64,000 nucleotides of DNA, from the NCBI GenBank assembly GCA_029532415.1, contig JAQOTA010000058.1:1116001-1180000 (forward strand). The letters are read 5' to 3'. Shown here piece after piece: positions 10,283 through 23,764 of this stretch. How positions within the stretch are numbered: the first letter of the stretch is position 1; each line of letters starts with the position of its first letter. The notes beneath the pieces were generated by a model. The model searched no databases, was not told where the DNA came from, and saw only the letters and a program-made list of their open reading frames with translations. Origin of the DNA: Marasmius tenuissimus (lineage: Eukaryota; Basidiomycota; Agaricomycetes; Agaricales; Marasmiaceae). The translations under genes and the position numbers were made by a program.

Positions 10283-13200
10283 ATGTCCACCGCATTTGAC
10301 CGTCAAATCCGTCCCATCTATGGTCAATTGCCCTAATCTCATCACATTCGATTACTGACCGACTTCTTTAGACGCCTTGGACACTGGCTCGAACAAATCG
10401 GCAATCGTTGCTTGCAACAAGATCCTGAAAAAGAATCCAAAAAATGACCTCGTCAAAGTGAGCTTGGATTCTTCTTCAATGGTGCCTCTGAGGCGTACGA
10501 GCTGAACCATAACAGGCTCTCAAAGCTCTAGCTTTGGTTCGTTCTCAAAAAGTGGAAGAATCCCTGGTTCTTTGTGACGAAGTCCTGGCTTCAAAACCCA
10601 CCGATGATTCGACTCTGACAGCGATGATGCATGTGTTGCGTGGGCTGGGACGGCGTGAGTTTCGGAAACCTTGCGTATATGCACAACGTTCATTCCAAAC
10701 CCCTCTCGCTAGACAACGACATGGTCACGATGTTTGAGGAAGCGTATAAGCAACAGCCAGCCAACGAGGATTTGGGAGCGCAGACGTTCTATGCCAACGT
10801 TCGTGCCAGTCACTGGAAGTCTGCTCAGCAAGTAAGCCAGATGATTGACTATCCAAATCGCGCTGGGACTAACTCTTATAGACCGCTACCAAAATGTACA
10901 AACAGTTTCAGGAGGAAAGATACTTGTATTGGAGTATTATTAGTGCCGTGCTCCAGGTGAGTCTCCACTTCATATTAATGATGGCGCCTAACGCGTCGAA
11001 CACAGGCGAATGACCCTACTACGCGTCCGGACATGAAAACACTGCTCTTTAAATTAGCCCATCGACTCATCACCTCTGCACCTCGACCCTCTTCTCTGAC
11101 CTCAGAGCGCTTCTATCTTCACCTTACCATCCTACGAGAACTAGAACTATATGACGAAGCAGCAACTCTACTCGACAGTGAAGCCGGGCGTGCATATTGC
11201 GCGACGAACCTATCATGCAACGAGTTGAGGAGACAAATCATGAAGGCCCGTGGTCAGATCAAAGAGGAAGGAGAGCGTGCAGAAAAATTGATTCGTGACA
11301 AGAAGTATAGCTACGAGTCCTGTCTCGTGTTTCCTTGACTAACAGATTTTTCAGCGATCGCAACTGGCTCGAGTTCCTATCTGTCATCGACGCAACTTTC
11401 TCACACATAGCCGAGGATGCCGGAGACGAGGCGAAGACCCAGTGTTCTGAACAGCTGCGAAAGGCAGAAGAGTTCTTTATGTCAACCGCCGAGGCTGACG
11501 GGAGTAAAGAGAGGGCTGGTCCCCTTGCTCTCCTCGAGCTCGAACATAGGGCACGAACACATGAAGTATCTCAAGGTTTGACACAACGCCTCCCACGTCG
11601 ACTGCTCATTAACCGCGTGCTACAGACCCTAACCAATTGGTCGATTTGTTGCTGAAATATTTCGACACGTTTGGGGACAAGAACTGCTGCTACGAAGACG
11701 TAAAACCCTACTTGACCCTGCCGCCTGATGAGCTATCCAGATGGAACAAATCCCTAGAATCTGTGCCCACGACATATGTAAGTGAACTCTGTCAGCGAAG
11801 ACCTTCACTTACGCCCATTCATAGACGACTATTGCTGACCTACGACGATACATTAATGCACAAAAATTAATACGACATAATCTACAACCTGAAGAGCTCA
11901 CCGCAGATGCAGAACTGGGGCGTGCAAAGCTCTATACCAAGCAGTATCTCGAGGCTCTATCCTTAGGTCAAAACCTTCCAACGACAGAACTCCAACCTGC
12001 GGATGACCTCGCGATTCTGGCGGCCACCGCCTTTGTACACCTCTGGAAGCTGACTGGCAAGGAACAGTCGTTGTTCGACGCGTCAGTCTTGCTGGAACTT
12101 GGCTTGACCAAGAGCAAACAGTCGTTCCAAATGCGACTCATGTTGATACGGATATATCGCTTGCTTGGTGAGTTGACACCTTCTAGCGTAGGTGGATTCG
12201 TATGAATTGTCTCTCTAGCCGCGCCATCATTGGCTTTGGAACACTACAGGCAAATGTGTATCAAACAAGTACAGAACGACACCCTTTCGCACTTTGTCTT
12301 GTCTCATTCGTCGGTGTTCTCACTGGCTGCGACCGGTGACCTGACCCTGTCGACAGAGTGTATCGAAGCGAGCCAGATCTACTTGACGAACACCCAAGAG
12401 GTAAGTTCATATCGTGCAATCAACTCAGTGCACTCACGCCTTCAAAGACCGGCGACTTCATTATCAGAGCTTTCAACACAGAGAAATACTCCCAGGTAAA
12501 TACAATCGTAAGAGTGACGGAAGCCTTTTTTGACAGCTATCTTTAGATCCCAGAATTCATATCATTCGAGGATCGACTGGATAATTCGCTACAACGGGAC
12601 ATAATCAAGATGGAGCACCTCCGCATGCGGTTGGCACATGAGCTTGTCAGTTCAGACATGATTGACATGGAACTCATTGAGCTCAAGTTTATTTTCGACC
12701 GTCGTACGACTTTTCTTCTCTGAAAACTGATCCACGAAGCGTTGACGCGATAGCGATCGTAGAACATCATGATAATCGGGATTTGGAGATTCTCGCTAAC
12801 TACCAGCCCCAGAATGTCGACTCCTTCGACGACCAGACGCTTTTGTTCGGAAAACTAGAAGGGGTGCGTGGAGAAGCTCGACTTCTTGCATTTGACGTAG
12901 TGCTGACTTGGCTCCCCAGAAACCATGGTTGTCCTCTTTCCTTAAACTTTACATCAAAGCCTTCACTCAGGCCAGTGACCTCGACGATACCGTTGAGGAG
13001 AAGCTTCTAGTTGGCGATCGGCCGAAGCAATCTCCGGATCTCGACAAGCAGGTACCATTGAAGGAAAGGATTAAGACGAGAACTGAAGAGGAACTCGAAG
13101 AGGTACGATTGATGTCGCTCTTTTCAACCGACATTGAGTTAAGGTTGATGACAGCTTACGCCCAACGAGACGGCCCTAACCCATTATGCTGATGCGTTGG

Positions 13201-13941
13201 CAAACTGGCTTGAGCCTTACCACGACTACGCCCGTCCTCCCCCATCAGTGGTTCTTGCAGAAGCTGCGAAACTTACCGAGAAGAAGACCGGCTTTCCCCT
13301 CAAGGGAGTTGAGATCCCTCCTCAGAACGGAAACTCACATAAGAAGGACGAGGAGCCTCCTGCTGTTGTCGATGCACCTGACACACTTGTCGCCTTCTTC
13401 CAAGCCATGAAAGCCCGCTACGACACTGTGAACGAGTCTGGATCACTCCTTGACACGATCTCGGCATTGGTTACTATCCAAGAAGCACTTCTGCTCTTCG
13501 CTGTTGCCACCCTGCGTTTCAAGACGCCGTCAGTGGTCAAGATCAACAAGTTTGGAAATGCAAGTAATCTCCGAACTTGTCTAGCTTGTATTCAGTCTGA
13601 CTGTTCTGGACTACAGCTTGTGTCCCAATTCAAACCCATTCGCACTGAAGCGTTGTCCGCCGCTAAGGATGTGTCCACCGCTTTGGTGGCGCGAAGCGCA
13701 ACAGAGAGTACTCAAGAGAGTCGCAAGACTCTCGTCGACAACAGCACTCTCAACACCAGCCAGTTGGTGCGTTATCATATCACCCATTGCAATGGTTTTT
13801 GGGTCTTTTACATGTTACATGACACAGATCGACCACGATTTCATCCTCAATATCGCCAAGAAAGTCGGTGATGCCAGGAAGAAGGTTTCCGAGGGAGTAG
13901 GAAAAGGACTCGCCCGTTTATGTACTGTCTACGACTCATGA
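10283..13941 (+). CDS. NAA25: NatB N-terminal acetyltransferase auxiliary subunit
   Basis: Naa25 (yeast Mdm20) anchors the catalytic subunit Naa20 to form NatB, which acetylates proteins starting Met-Asp, Met-Glu, Met-Asn or Met-Gln. The start MSTAFDRQIRPIYDALDTGS is characteristic and is joined across an intron after PIY. It leads into NKSAIVACNKILKKNPKNDL and the first TPR repeats (ALALVRSQKVEESLVLCDEV). Many small exons follow with superhelical repeat composition, ending IDHDFILNIAKKVGDARKKV and a stop at 13939-13941. Total length of roughly 950-1000 aa is normal. At least ten introns of about 50 nt are needed. The N-terminus gives the identification; middle exons are assigned by strand, spacing and composition. 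Confidence 0.88.
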
Positions 13942-14054
13942 GCTTTACAAACGTAGCTCAATACCATTCCTTATGATACACATATCCACACATATCCACA
14001 CTACTCGATACTTGTATTGCTGCATTTATTAGTTAACCCTGCTCATGCATATTA

Positions 14055-14931
14055 TTAGGACCTCCGTTGTTCCTCTTTCCACTTCTTTTTCTGCTGAGAT
14101 GCTGCGGACTTGTTCCCGAAGATGAAGGACGACGTGCGCTTGTCCGCGCCTGTTTTCTTCGAAATCTTCGAAGCCCCATTGAAGACGAGCTATGACGGTA
14201 TAAGTGTCCTCGCGTGAACGGAACTGAGAATGATATACGTACAGCCCACAATCCCCATAGACCCATCACGCCCGTAAGCAGGAAGTAGAAAAATGCCAGA
14301 GCTCCCACAGAGTTGGTGTTATATGAAAGGAAGGCACTGAGGAGGGAGGCGAACGTGAATGGCATCAATAGGGGGTGTTCAGGCTCCGTTACGCGTCGTG
14401 TAACAGGCGGGGATGCATGGGGAATCTGGTCCATTGGCAAAGCAAAATCAATATCATCCTCTAGTCAGTGTGGTGACATTATAGCTCACGTTTAATACGA
14501 GAGAGGCTGCTAACGCGACCAGCCAAAGTCCGAAGTGTGTTGCGAGAAACGACTCGAGAGGGGTGAGACTTGCCCGATAGTCATTCGAGGATGCAGGGAC
14601 TGTTTGAGAAATGAAGAGAAGGAATTGGGGGAACATTGTCAACAGAGCTGCGAGAACAAAGATACTGGATTGCCGTCAGTAGGTTTATTGTGATGGGCGT
14701 AATGAAGACTAAGAGAACTGACGAAATTGCGCTGATCCACGACCATAGGGAAAGAGTACTGTCGAGAGTTGGAGTGGATGCGTCCTGCTGAGTATCTGCT
14801 TCTCCCTTTGTTTTCTGCGAGGACAAATCCTTCATCTCGAAAGAGTCAGTCATGGTTGCTGGTGAACGCGTGTAAGCGTCGAAGGTGGTGTCAAAACAGC
14901 CCTGCGCAGCGCTGAGCTCACTCAATGACAT
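14055..14931 (-). CDS. predicted four-TM membrane protein
   Basis: I do not recognise the family. Joining exons gives a hydrophilic N-terminus, then four hydrophobic segments. These are [58 protein letters not shown] and [21 protein letters not shown] basic Lys-rich tail ends [13 protein letters not shown]. Introns after AIS, VLN and LWA have usable GT-AG borders and keep the frame. Two starts are possible: ATG at 14931, or ATG at 14853 ([10 protein letters not shown]), the latter giving a shorter cytosolic N-terminus. The Lys-rich end resembles ER-retention tails but is not a canonical KKxx. Its role is unknown. It lies convergent to NAA25 (113 bp between stops) and downstream of UBA3 on the same strand. 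Confidence 0.72.
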
Positions 14932-15066
14932 GACGTAGAGGGTGATTATCTTATCTCGTAGCGGCTATCTTATCACTCGAAGTAAGGCTGGCGTCAATGA
15001 TTATCTTCGTCTGCGAAGTGAGGACAGTAGGGTGTACACAATGATTGATCTAGTTGTCTGCGAGGT

Positions 15067-16717
15067 TCATGCGTATGCTATACGGAGGGACAAGCTCATG
15101 GGCAAAGTGGTAGAGGTGACGGTAATCTCTCCATTCTCGGGCACGAACTCCGAAAGCTTCTTCTCGAGGTTGGGCCGAGTGGCCTCTTCCAGCTGTGGAG
15201 GGGCTTGCAAATAGAGGTGCTTTGTACCAGCCGATAGCGATGGTTTCTTGATTTGTCTGTATCGCTGAGTTGAGAAACAGCTCTAATGCGCAGAAATCTT
15301 GATTGTACGCACATGATTTGATTCTCCGTCAGAATTTCAATGAGCTGTTCCACGGTTGTGTCGGGCTTCACAGACAAATCAAGTGCTTCACCACCACAGA
15401 CAGGACAATCTTTTCTCTTCTCGTGCTCAAACGTGTAAGAATAGACGCCCTCTGTCCCAATAAGCATGAAGTAGTTATTCAGATAAGCTGCAGAGCTGGT
15501 GGCGATCTTGAATGCCTCGTTACAGCATGAGGCTGAAAAGCTATTGGCATGCGAAAAAATGGAAATAAACCTCACTTACCGGCTATGATGGCATTTGTTG
15601 ATGCAATGGCTGGAATAATATTCTTTACGACCCCCTGGGTGAGCGACCAAGTGACGCCTTCGATGTTGAATTCCTTTGCGCGTTTAGCAGCGGTGTTATA
15701 GAGCCATCCGATGTGCTCTGGGTCATCAGTATCCATCTTTTTGTCTAGGTTAAACGTGTCAGTGGTAGTCAAACCCACCAAGTTTGGTTCTCACCACCAT
15801 GAACACGAGGCCATTCTAAAACAGACGCCCATTCTATACAATGTTCAGGGAGTCGTGGGGTGTTGGCAATAGTGCAGATAGGGAAAGCGGTGGGTTTGTT
15901 GAGCATATCAAGAGAGCATTCATAGCAGGACGTTATCGTTGGCAAGATAACGCGCGCCTGGCCCTTGAAACCTGTCAACGGTGAGATACTAGTAGGAGCG
16001 AGAAAGCAAGATAACCAACCTTCAGTTCCACCATCAATGAGCGGTTTGAGACTCTCTGGGTTCTCCGGGTCGACCATGTTCACTAGAGTCGCGTTTATCC
16101 ATCGCCGTGCTTCTACAGAGTCCAGTCCGCAGATAATGAGGTTGAATTGTAGATAGTAGTCATCATCCTTGTCTTGAATCTTGCCAAAGTATCTGAAATG
16201 AACCGTTAATGCCCGTGAGTCCCACAGCTCCTTCACATAAGGACTTACGGGGTCACTTTCACTCCGGGCACGCGCTTCATTATGAATTCGGCAGCTACAG
16301 TGGCCTTCGGTTGACCTACATCTTTTGGGCTAGAGGTAGTAAGTTCAGAGATTGCTCGGTCTCATCGATGATGGTGAAGACGAACCGAAAGAGAAACTGT
16401 CTATTCAGATTGCTAATATCGATAGTGTCCATGTCGATTACATGGATATCCTTGAACCCGGTTAGGGCCAAGTTGGCCAGGATCTCACAACCAAGACCAC
16501 CCGCACCAATGACAAGAATTTTGGCCTGGTTTCTCAAGAAATTTTTCACCTAGAAATGCCTTAGATTAGCTTCTGGTACCGACCATGAGGATTACAAACG
16601 GACCCCGTCACCAGCCATGAAAGCTTCATCTGTTCGTGGGCCCGGGGTATCCAAGATCTGGTCTATGTGATGGTATCGGCCTTCCCAATCCTGCGTATTT
16701 GCGCTGGAATCAGCCAT
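15067..16717 (-). CDS. UBA3: NEDD8-activating enzyme E1 catalytic subunit UBA3
   Basis: Uba3 pairs with Ula1/APPBP1 to activate the ubiquitin-like protein NEDD8 (Rub1), which is then passed to Ubc12 and cullins. The nucleotide-binding motif is [20 protein letters not shown], followed by [20 protein letters not shown], both diagnostic. The catalytic cysteine region reads [19 protein letters not shown], with the Cys of ICTI as thioester former. Further blocks are [32 protein letters not shown] and the zinc Cys pair KDCPVCGG. The C-terminal ubiquitin-fold domain contains [19 protein letters not shown] and ends SLSLRIAYA. The start at 16717 ([10 protein letters not shown]) gives a normal N-terminus; an upstream in-frame CTG or TTG is not needed. 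It diverges from ATG2 with 222 bp between starts. Confidence 0.94.
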
Positions 16718-16939
16718 TGTATTGTAGCTAGAGTAGAATGGTGTTGATGGTGGTGGTTGTAATTGGCAAGGTGCTGACAGTGACTCTGAGTCTGGCACGA
16801 AGTGAAGAGTCGTGATGCGTTATGTCATTGCCTTTTCGAATGGGCGCTAACGCCGCTTCCACACCAGCGGTTCGCTCAAAGCGGCCATCCAGTCAACAAC
16901 CTTCATGCTTGCCTCTCATCCCCCATGTCCTGAATCTAC

Positions 16940-19900
16940 ATGAGCAACATGTTTCCCTGGCTATCCTCGTGGCTACCAAGCCTTCCCTCTACCGACTATT
17001 TCTCCCTACCTTCCAGTATCCAAGGACGTTTCATTTCATTCATCCTTAAACGATCCCTTGGTCACTTCCTCAAACCCGGCCAACTCGATCCACAGCAAAT
17101 AGATTCGCAGGTGGGATCAGGGTACATTCAGGTCAACAATCTCGAATTGGATGCACGGGTGAGTCTCCCAGCACGGTCCTCCGTTGTCTATATTGTTAAC
17201 CTTGTGTTGACAGGTGGTGAACGATCTCCTCGTTGGCCTTCCGCTTGCATTAGAAACTGGGAACATCGGCTCTGTCAAAGCTCGCATTCCATGGCCGAAT
17301 CCTCTCACCGCAGTCATAGGATTCTCTTTGGAGTCGCTTCACTTGACCTTCCGTGTCCAAGAAGGTCATACTCGGCCAGGGCACGTCGATCTTGCGGAAT
17401 CAGTTGCATCTTACGCAGAGTCATTCATTCATGATGAGCTGGATAGCACTGAGGAAGCCCGTCTCAAGGCATCATTTCGAGGCGAACAACTGGAAGATTT
17501 AGAAGATCACAACGTTCCCGGTGGAATCAACCCTTTCATGGATGTTCCGGAGCAGGTTACACAGACAGACGTGGACCCCGAAGGCGTTTCACTCTTCGCA
17601 GTTCTTATTGAACGCTTGCTGGCCAGGTTTCAATGTGACGCGATGGACACAAGGATTACCGTTGTCGACGGTGCGGGGAATGGCGTCACAGTGGCGGTCG
17701 AAGAAGTTCGCTATCATACCGATATCCCGGAGCTGCAAACGGGTCGTGAAACAGGGTCGGACGAAAGTGATGGAGAGGTCAGAAGATTGTCGATCTCTGG
17801 AGTCACATTCGGTCTCCTGCATCCCCCCCAGCGCAGTCGGAACCAAGCTTCGCCTCCCTCTACCACTGGAAGAGTTTCGCCGGCATCGTCCGAGTCCTCA
17901 ATGGATGCTAATGCTCAGTGGGCTATGTCCCAATCGCTCGCGTTTCTTCCCCCTCGTCCTGGTACGCCGGAAAGTCCAGTCTCCGCGAGCATGTATCAGA
18001 GCGCCGTCTCCACCTACACACCAGACAACACTGTTTCAGAACCCGTCCATCACGACAATATCTCCACACACCATCTTCTCCACCGCTCGGACGTAATCGC
18101 GGACACCGTGGTCTCGTTTGGACCTGAGCCCATCGTCATTCGACTGACGACCCCTCCCTTGCGAACTGTCAATACGTCGCATTCCTTCAACGCGAAACTG
18201 TCGATCAAAGTTGGTACACTGCGAATGGCGCTCCGCTCGTGGCACGTTCGGTGTCTTTCGTCGCTCGCCAGTGCACTTACACCTAATTCGACTTCCCCTC
18301 CACCCGACCCAGACGAATCCGAGACATTGTTAGGTCCCGGAATCCAGTCAACTCTTGATGTAGGAGGGATCGTTGTGCTGTTGCTGCCTCATCCACTCCC
18401 CAATGAGAGCAATCGTGATACGACGATGGATCGGTTCTTCTTGCACCCGCTTTCCCCTCTTGCACTGCAGGAGAGGTACCTCCGATTCAATATAGACTCA
18501 ATTTCAGTAGCAATGTCAATCAATCCTTCACCGGCGAATACGGGCTCATTATTACTCTCCTCAACACTCACGATTGGAGATTTCGCTCTTTTTGCCTTCG
18601 ATCCGAAAGGTAGCGGGCAGGGAGGGGAGGTCGATATCGTCGCATCTCCTGTGCTGATAACTGACCCATTGCTTCCCACACAATATGCCTCCCAACATGT
18701 TCATCCCGGCCCCTCCACCGGTTCTGAGGACGAAATAAACATGCCAGTATTTGAGGTACTCGACTGGACGAGTGAGAAAGTACGACATTATGGGACCAAG
18801 CTCTCGGGCTGGCGGACAAAGCAGAAGCAGATGAGTGGTCCACGGCGGAGGGGGTCGGCAGCTGACTCTGTTCATGATAACTTCGCCGTCCATGTTCGCC
18901 TCAAAAAGGTGTTATCGGCGGCCAACGACGCCCCATCGTCCACAGAGGTCGAGGCCAACCTGGTATCGTCTCTTCATGTATTCTTGGATGTCCGCTGGAT
19001 CGCAGCCGAAAGTGGTATCCTCACGCTTTTGGATGAATTTTCGGATTCATTCGATCCCGACATGGAAGCTTCCCCAGCCACTCCAAAACAGGATCACATG
19101 GTGTCAGAACGAATGTTGATGCGGAGTCAAGCGCTGAAGGAGCTGAAGTTAGATCTGAACTATCTCGAAGAGGAAGAGGTTGCCACCCCGACTCGCCGAG
19201 CTGGAAAAGAGGGTACGTTGCGAAAGGTGAATCTACTGAATACTTGTGGCGGTTCGATGTCCTGACCTCTACTTAGGCTCCCCGATCCCGACAATCAGAA
19301 AGTCCTTTTCGCCTTGTTCTCGGTCTACCGATGATTCGCGTACAAGTTCGATGCCCACCACCCGGTGGTCAGAATCCTCGATCGGGCGCTATTCTGATTG
19401 ATATTCGCGATATCAAATTGACCACTGGTGAGGGCCGCCAAACAACTAGAACTGCAACGTTTGAACAGCCGTCCAGCGGACGGAAATTAGAAGGCAAAGT
19501 TCTAATGTCGGTCGAACTGGGCAGGGTTCTGGTGTCACTGGCATTGCCGGGTTCCGACAAGGCTGCTGCATTTTTGTCGCTGGGAAATCTCACACGAAGT
19601 GGCCAGCTGGAGGATTCCCATGAAAACATTCTTGACCTCCGGCCACGGATAGCCGTCACACAGTCTGAGCCCCAACATCCTGATACCCCCGTCACATCGA
19701 CTCTAAACCTTGACCTTCCTTCCCTCGTTGTCACCCTCTCAAAGGAAACATTCGATGCCCTACAGTATTGGGCCGATGATGTCTCCCAGACTTTGCAGGC
19801 TGCACTGGAGAAGGGTGTCTCTGTAGACAGTGGAAGTCGAGATACGATTATTGGTAGTCGGTACTTCACGCAGTCTAGAGGAGGCAGTGGGACGGCGAGC

Positions 19901-22900
19901 ATGCTTTCGGAACCAAAGGATAAGAAAGGCGAATTCGTGGTCAGCACCCTTGTACACGAAGGTAGAATGAGTCTTTCTAAAGTCGATTCTTGACTGAGTA
20001 TCTTACCCAGCTTTTGTCCGCATCGTTCTACCGAGACAACGGGAGGAGGGAGGCGCATCCCGCCCGATAGATATCCGTGCAGCCGAAGTAGACGTGTTAG
20101 TTGAAGTCAAGCCGGAGGGCAAAGTAAGTTCACCCCTTTTATTATATAACGACGCAACTCATCTCTCTCTCTGAAGGATCAGACTTTTATTACGGTGGCC
20201 GCGATGGATATCTCAGCAACCAACTACACCCCCTCTCACGAACCAATCACCCTTATTTCGCTCACCTCTCCACGGAATCTTGTAAGTATCTCAATTGATA
20301 GACTTTCGACGACTTCCTCACAGCATAGTAGCTGCTACTCTCTCAACCTCTCTTGAAACTACGGTTCACTTCCCTCACCATTCCTGGTACCGCTTCGAAG
20401 GAATCCAGGATACGGATCTCATTATCGGGTTTTACCTATAGCTTCTCGACCGACACATCCTGGATACTTGATCTGGGTAAATTTGCGAGCGCTCCTCCAG
20501 GTGTATGTTCGTTTGCCAATTTCATGTAATTTTACTGAAAAGCTCGGTTCTAGGCATTTGAGACTGTGGTTCCCAGCGAACGCACAAGTCTCCTCGTCAA
20601 GGTGATGAATGGCTCGGTCAGAGTAACGGCCCCAAAGCACCCTGGAGCATTGATCATCCACATGGGAGAGCTCGAGTTTGCGACTAATCTGATAGGGAGC
20701 GCCACAACATTCAGCTTCAAACTGTGTGTGCCTTCTTTAGCCCTGTTGGCCATCGACGACGCTTCAGAATGTATCGAGTCGGCCATTCAGTCTAACGAAG
20801 GAGTGCTGTTCTGGATTGTACGGTTCGGTCCCATTTCCTACGAGTATAATGTTGCTCATCTCTAGCCAGAAACGTGGATATGCATTGCTCACTGAAATTG
20901 CAGGCTTGAAGCTTTCCTTTGAAAGTAGCAAGGGAGGGCCGCCTGATACGAAGGTTGGTCCTTGCTTGTTCTAGTTTTCCATCTTGAATTGATGATAGCA
21001 CGGCAAACAGGTCGACATTGACCAACTCAGTCTCCGCCTCCATATATGTGCAGATACTATGGCAGCAATTACGGCATTCATAGATGATCTCGTCTCTACA
21101 GTTTCTCCCCCGTCGAAGGATCCGTACGTGACATCTTTTGCCTCGCTGCATCTAGGACCTCATCCATGACCATCTAGCCCACCAAGAAGGAGAAAGAGGC
21201 CTACAGTTGGGCCCGAAAACCAAAATGTTCAGGCCGCCAACATAATGTGTGCGTATGTTCTATGCCCGCATGACGCTCCCTCCCTGAAATCACTCAGCTT
21301 CTATCGACGACCTTGCGTTCAAGCGCGTACCGCAGATTGGTCCTGCTCCAGACATGATCAACGACGACCTTCCAACCAATCCAGACTATCTAGATGAATC
21401 GTTCGGAGCAGCCGCAGGCCTCCGCGAACTAATGGACGAAGATCTAGATGACTTCGACGATAACTACATTGGCCCTATCTCGTCCGCGGAAGAACCGCGA
21501 CGGCCTGGACTTGTGTCCAAGTTTGGTGGCGAGACCATAAGGATGTTACGGCCAGAAGGATTGCGTGTGGTTGAACACTATTTCGATACTCTTCCTCCAG
21601 AAAGTACTGATGATTCGGCAAGGTGGGTAATCCATAACCCAACAAGGGCGAGCACCGGAGCTGATTTCCGTTTTAGCCTTGGGGAGACCCTTCTTCAAGT
21701 ACGAGCCCGTAATAGTGACGTCAACGTTTACCTTTACGACGGTTACGATTGGGTCTATACGCGAAGAACTATCGAAAATGAGGTCAAAGAGATGCGGAAG
21801 AGGCTAGCCAAGATCAGACAATTGGTGGCGAATGGCCAGGCCCAGGAAACAGACTCTGAAGAGACGAGCGCGCTGCTTTTCAACTCGGTTTACATAGGTC
21901 TTCAGCAAGATGCGAACGAGCTGGAGCCAGATGCCCTCATGGCCGCAATTGACGAGGAATTGAAACACGATTTGGAAACGGCGAGTCAAGGGTCATGGCA
22001 GACGTTGCCAGCACCTTCGAGTAAACCCACTGGTCAATCGACGCGCGCGACATCCCGACGTCTGACACGATCAAAGGGCCCCAGCATCGAGTTCCAGGTA
22101 CAAGGACTGAATGCCACCTTCGATCAGTACAAGCCAAACGAACAACTCGTTTCCAAACTATTTGCAACTGTCGAGAACCTCGAAATTCTGGACCACATCA
22201 AAACTTCGACGTGGAAGAAATTCCTGACGGCTCTGAGGTCTGATTCGAAGGGCAACATTCGTGAAACTGGGTCGAGCATGGTCCGAGTCGAGCTGCGAAC
22301 TCTCAAACCGGTTGCCGATGATCCATCGGAGGAAGCCAGACTAAGGGTATGCATTCTGGTTTGCGTTCGATACGTCACCGCTCACAAGGTTGTTTCTTAT
22401 AGCTTAAGGTCCTACCCCTTCGTCTGCACGTTGATCAAGATGCATTAGACTTTCTCAAGAAGTTTTTCAGTTTCAAGGACCCACGAGTGGTGCCAACGCC
22501 GGCAGACCCGGACGAAGGAATCTACTTCCGTAGGTATCTCGTTATCATACCTAGATCCTCCTGACATTTCTCGAAAGAACTGGCGGAAGTCTTCCCGGTG
22601 GACCTCAAACTTGATTACAAACCTCGAAGAGTAGACTATCGAGCGCTACGTGAAGGGAAGACCATCGAGTTGATGAATTTCTTTCACTTTGACGGGGCAG
22701 AAATGACTTTGAGGCATATTACTCTATCTGGGGTTCGTGTCAATTTTGCTTGATGTTAACGTTCTTAAGCTCATCCCGTTCGTGTATTAGATCACTGGAT
22801 GGCCTCGACTGGGCGACCTGTTAAACGACTTGTGGACGCCAGACGTCAAAGCGACGCAATTGGTTGATGTGATCTCTGGCGTTTCCCCCATTAGATCAGT

Positions 22901-23543
22901 CGTCAACGTTGGATCTGGTATAGCCGACCTCGTCCTTCTACCCATATCTCAGTATAAGAAGGACGGGAGGATAGTACGGGGCGTTCAGAAGGGTACTACG
23001 GCATTCGTCAAGTCTACAGCGACGGAAGCCATCAAGCTGGGGGCACGGCTCGCGACTGGCACCCAGGTCATTCTCGAACAAGCTGAGGGTGTGCTGGGGA
23101 ACGAATTCAAGCATCCCGTCACTGCAGAAACATTACAGCTACCGGACAATATTGTCCTTGACAAGGACGAATTCACGGAGGAAGATTTGGATCTGATCAG
23201 CAAGTACGCTGAGCAACCAACGAATCTGTCCGAGGGGATCCATTCTGCCTACAAGAGTCTGCAGAAAAACCTCAACTCTGCGGCACAAACGATCCTCGCA
23301 GTCCCGATGGAGGTTTATGAGAGGTCAGGCAACGAGGTACGTGTCGTCAATCGCCATTGGTTTTCTGCTAGCTGAAGCGGTATGAAGGGGCCTGTTCGTT
23401 CTGTGATTCGTGCTGTACCTATAGCGGTCCTGCGGCCGATGATCGGTGCCAGCGAGGCTGTCAGTAAGACCTTGCTCGGTCTCCATAATTCAATGGACCC
23501 CAGTCTTCGCCTTGATCACGATGCCAAATACAAACATCGATGA
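16940..23543 (+). CDS. ATG2: autophagy lipid-transfer protein ATG2
   Basis: Atg2 is a rod-shaped bridge that moves phospholipids from the ER to the growing autophagosome membrane with Atg18 and Atg9. The chorein-type N-terminus reads [20 protein letters not shown] followed by [24 protein letters not shown] residues and [15 protein letters not shown], a near-perfect family signature. The next exon gives [20 protein letters not shown] and [20 protein letters not shown]. The C-terminus contains [20 protein letters not shown] and [20 protein letters not shown], the conserved amphipathic end. At about 2000 aa the length is normal. Start: ATG 16940 or the nearby ATG 16949 (MFPWLSS), the latter perhaps more native. 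The last intron ends at GAAG before GPVRSV. Stop at 23541-23543. Confidence 0.95.
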
Positions 23544-23764
23544 TACTTCCTATTCCCATCACCTCTGCCATCTACATTTGTCATGGACTCACCTAATACA
23601 TCTTGATTCACGCAGCAAACTGTAATAACTGTACGGATAGATAGAGTGTAATCTTATATGTCGACCGCAAGTCTTGAGACATTCCCCGTTTTAGCGAATG
23701 AATACGAGCATGAGGTTATTCGTTGTTGTGCTCGATGTATAGATATATTCAGGTTGCAGATGCA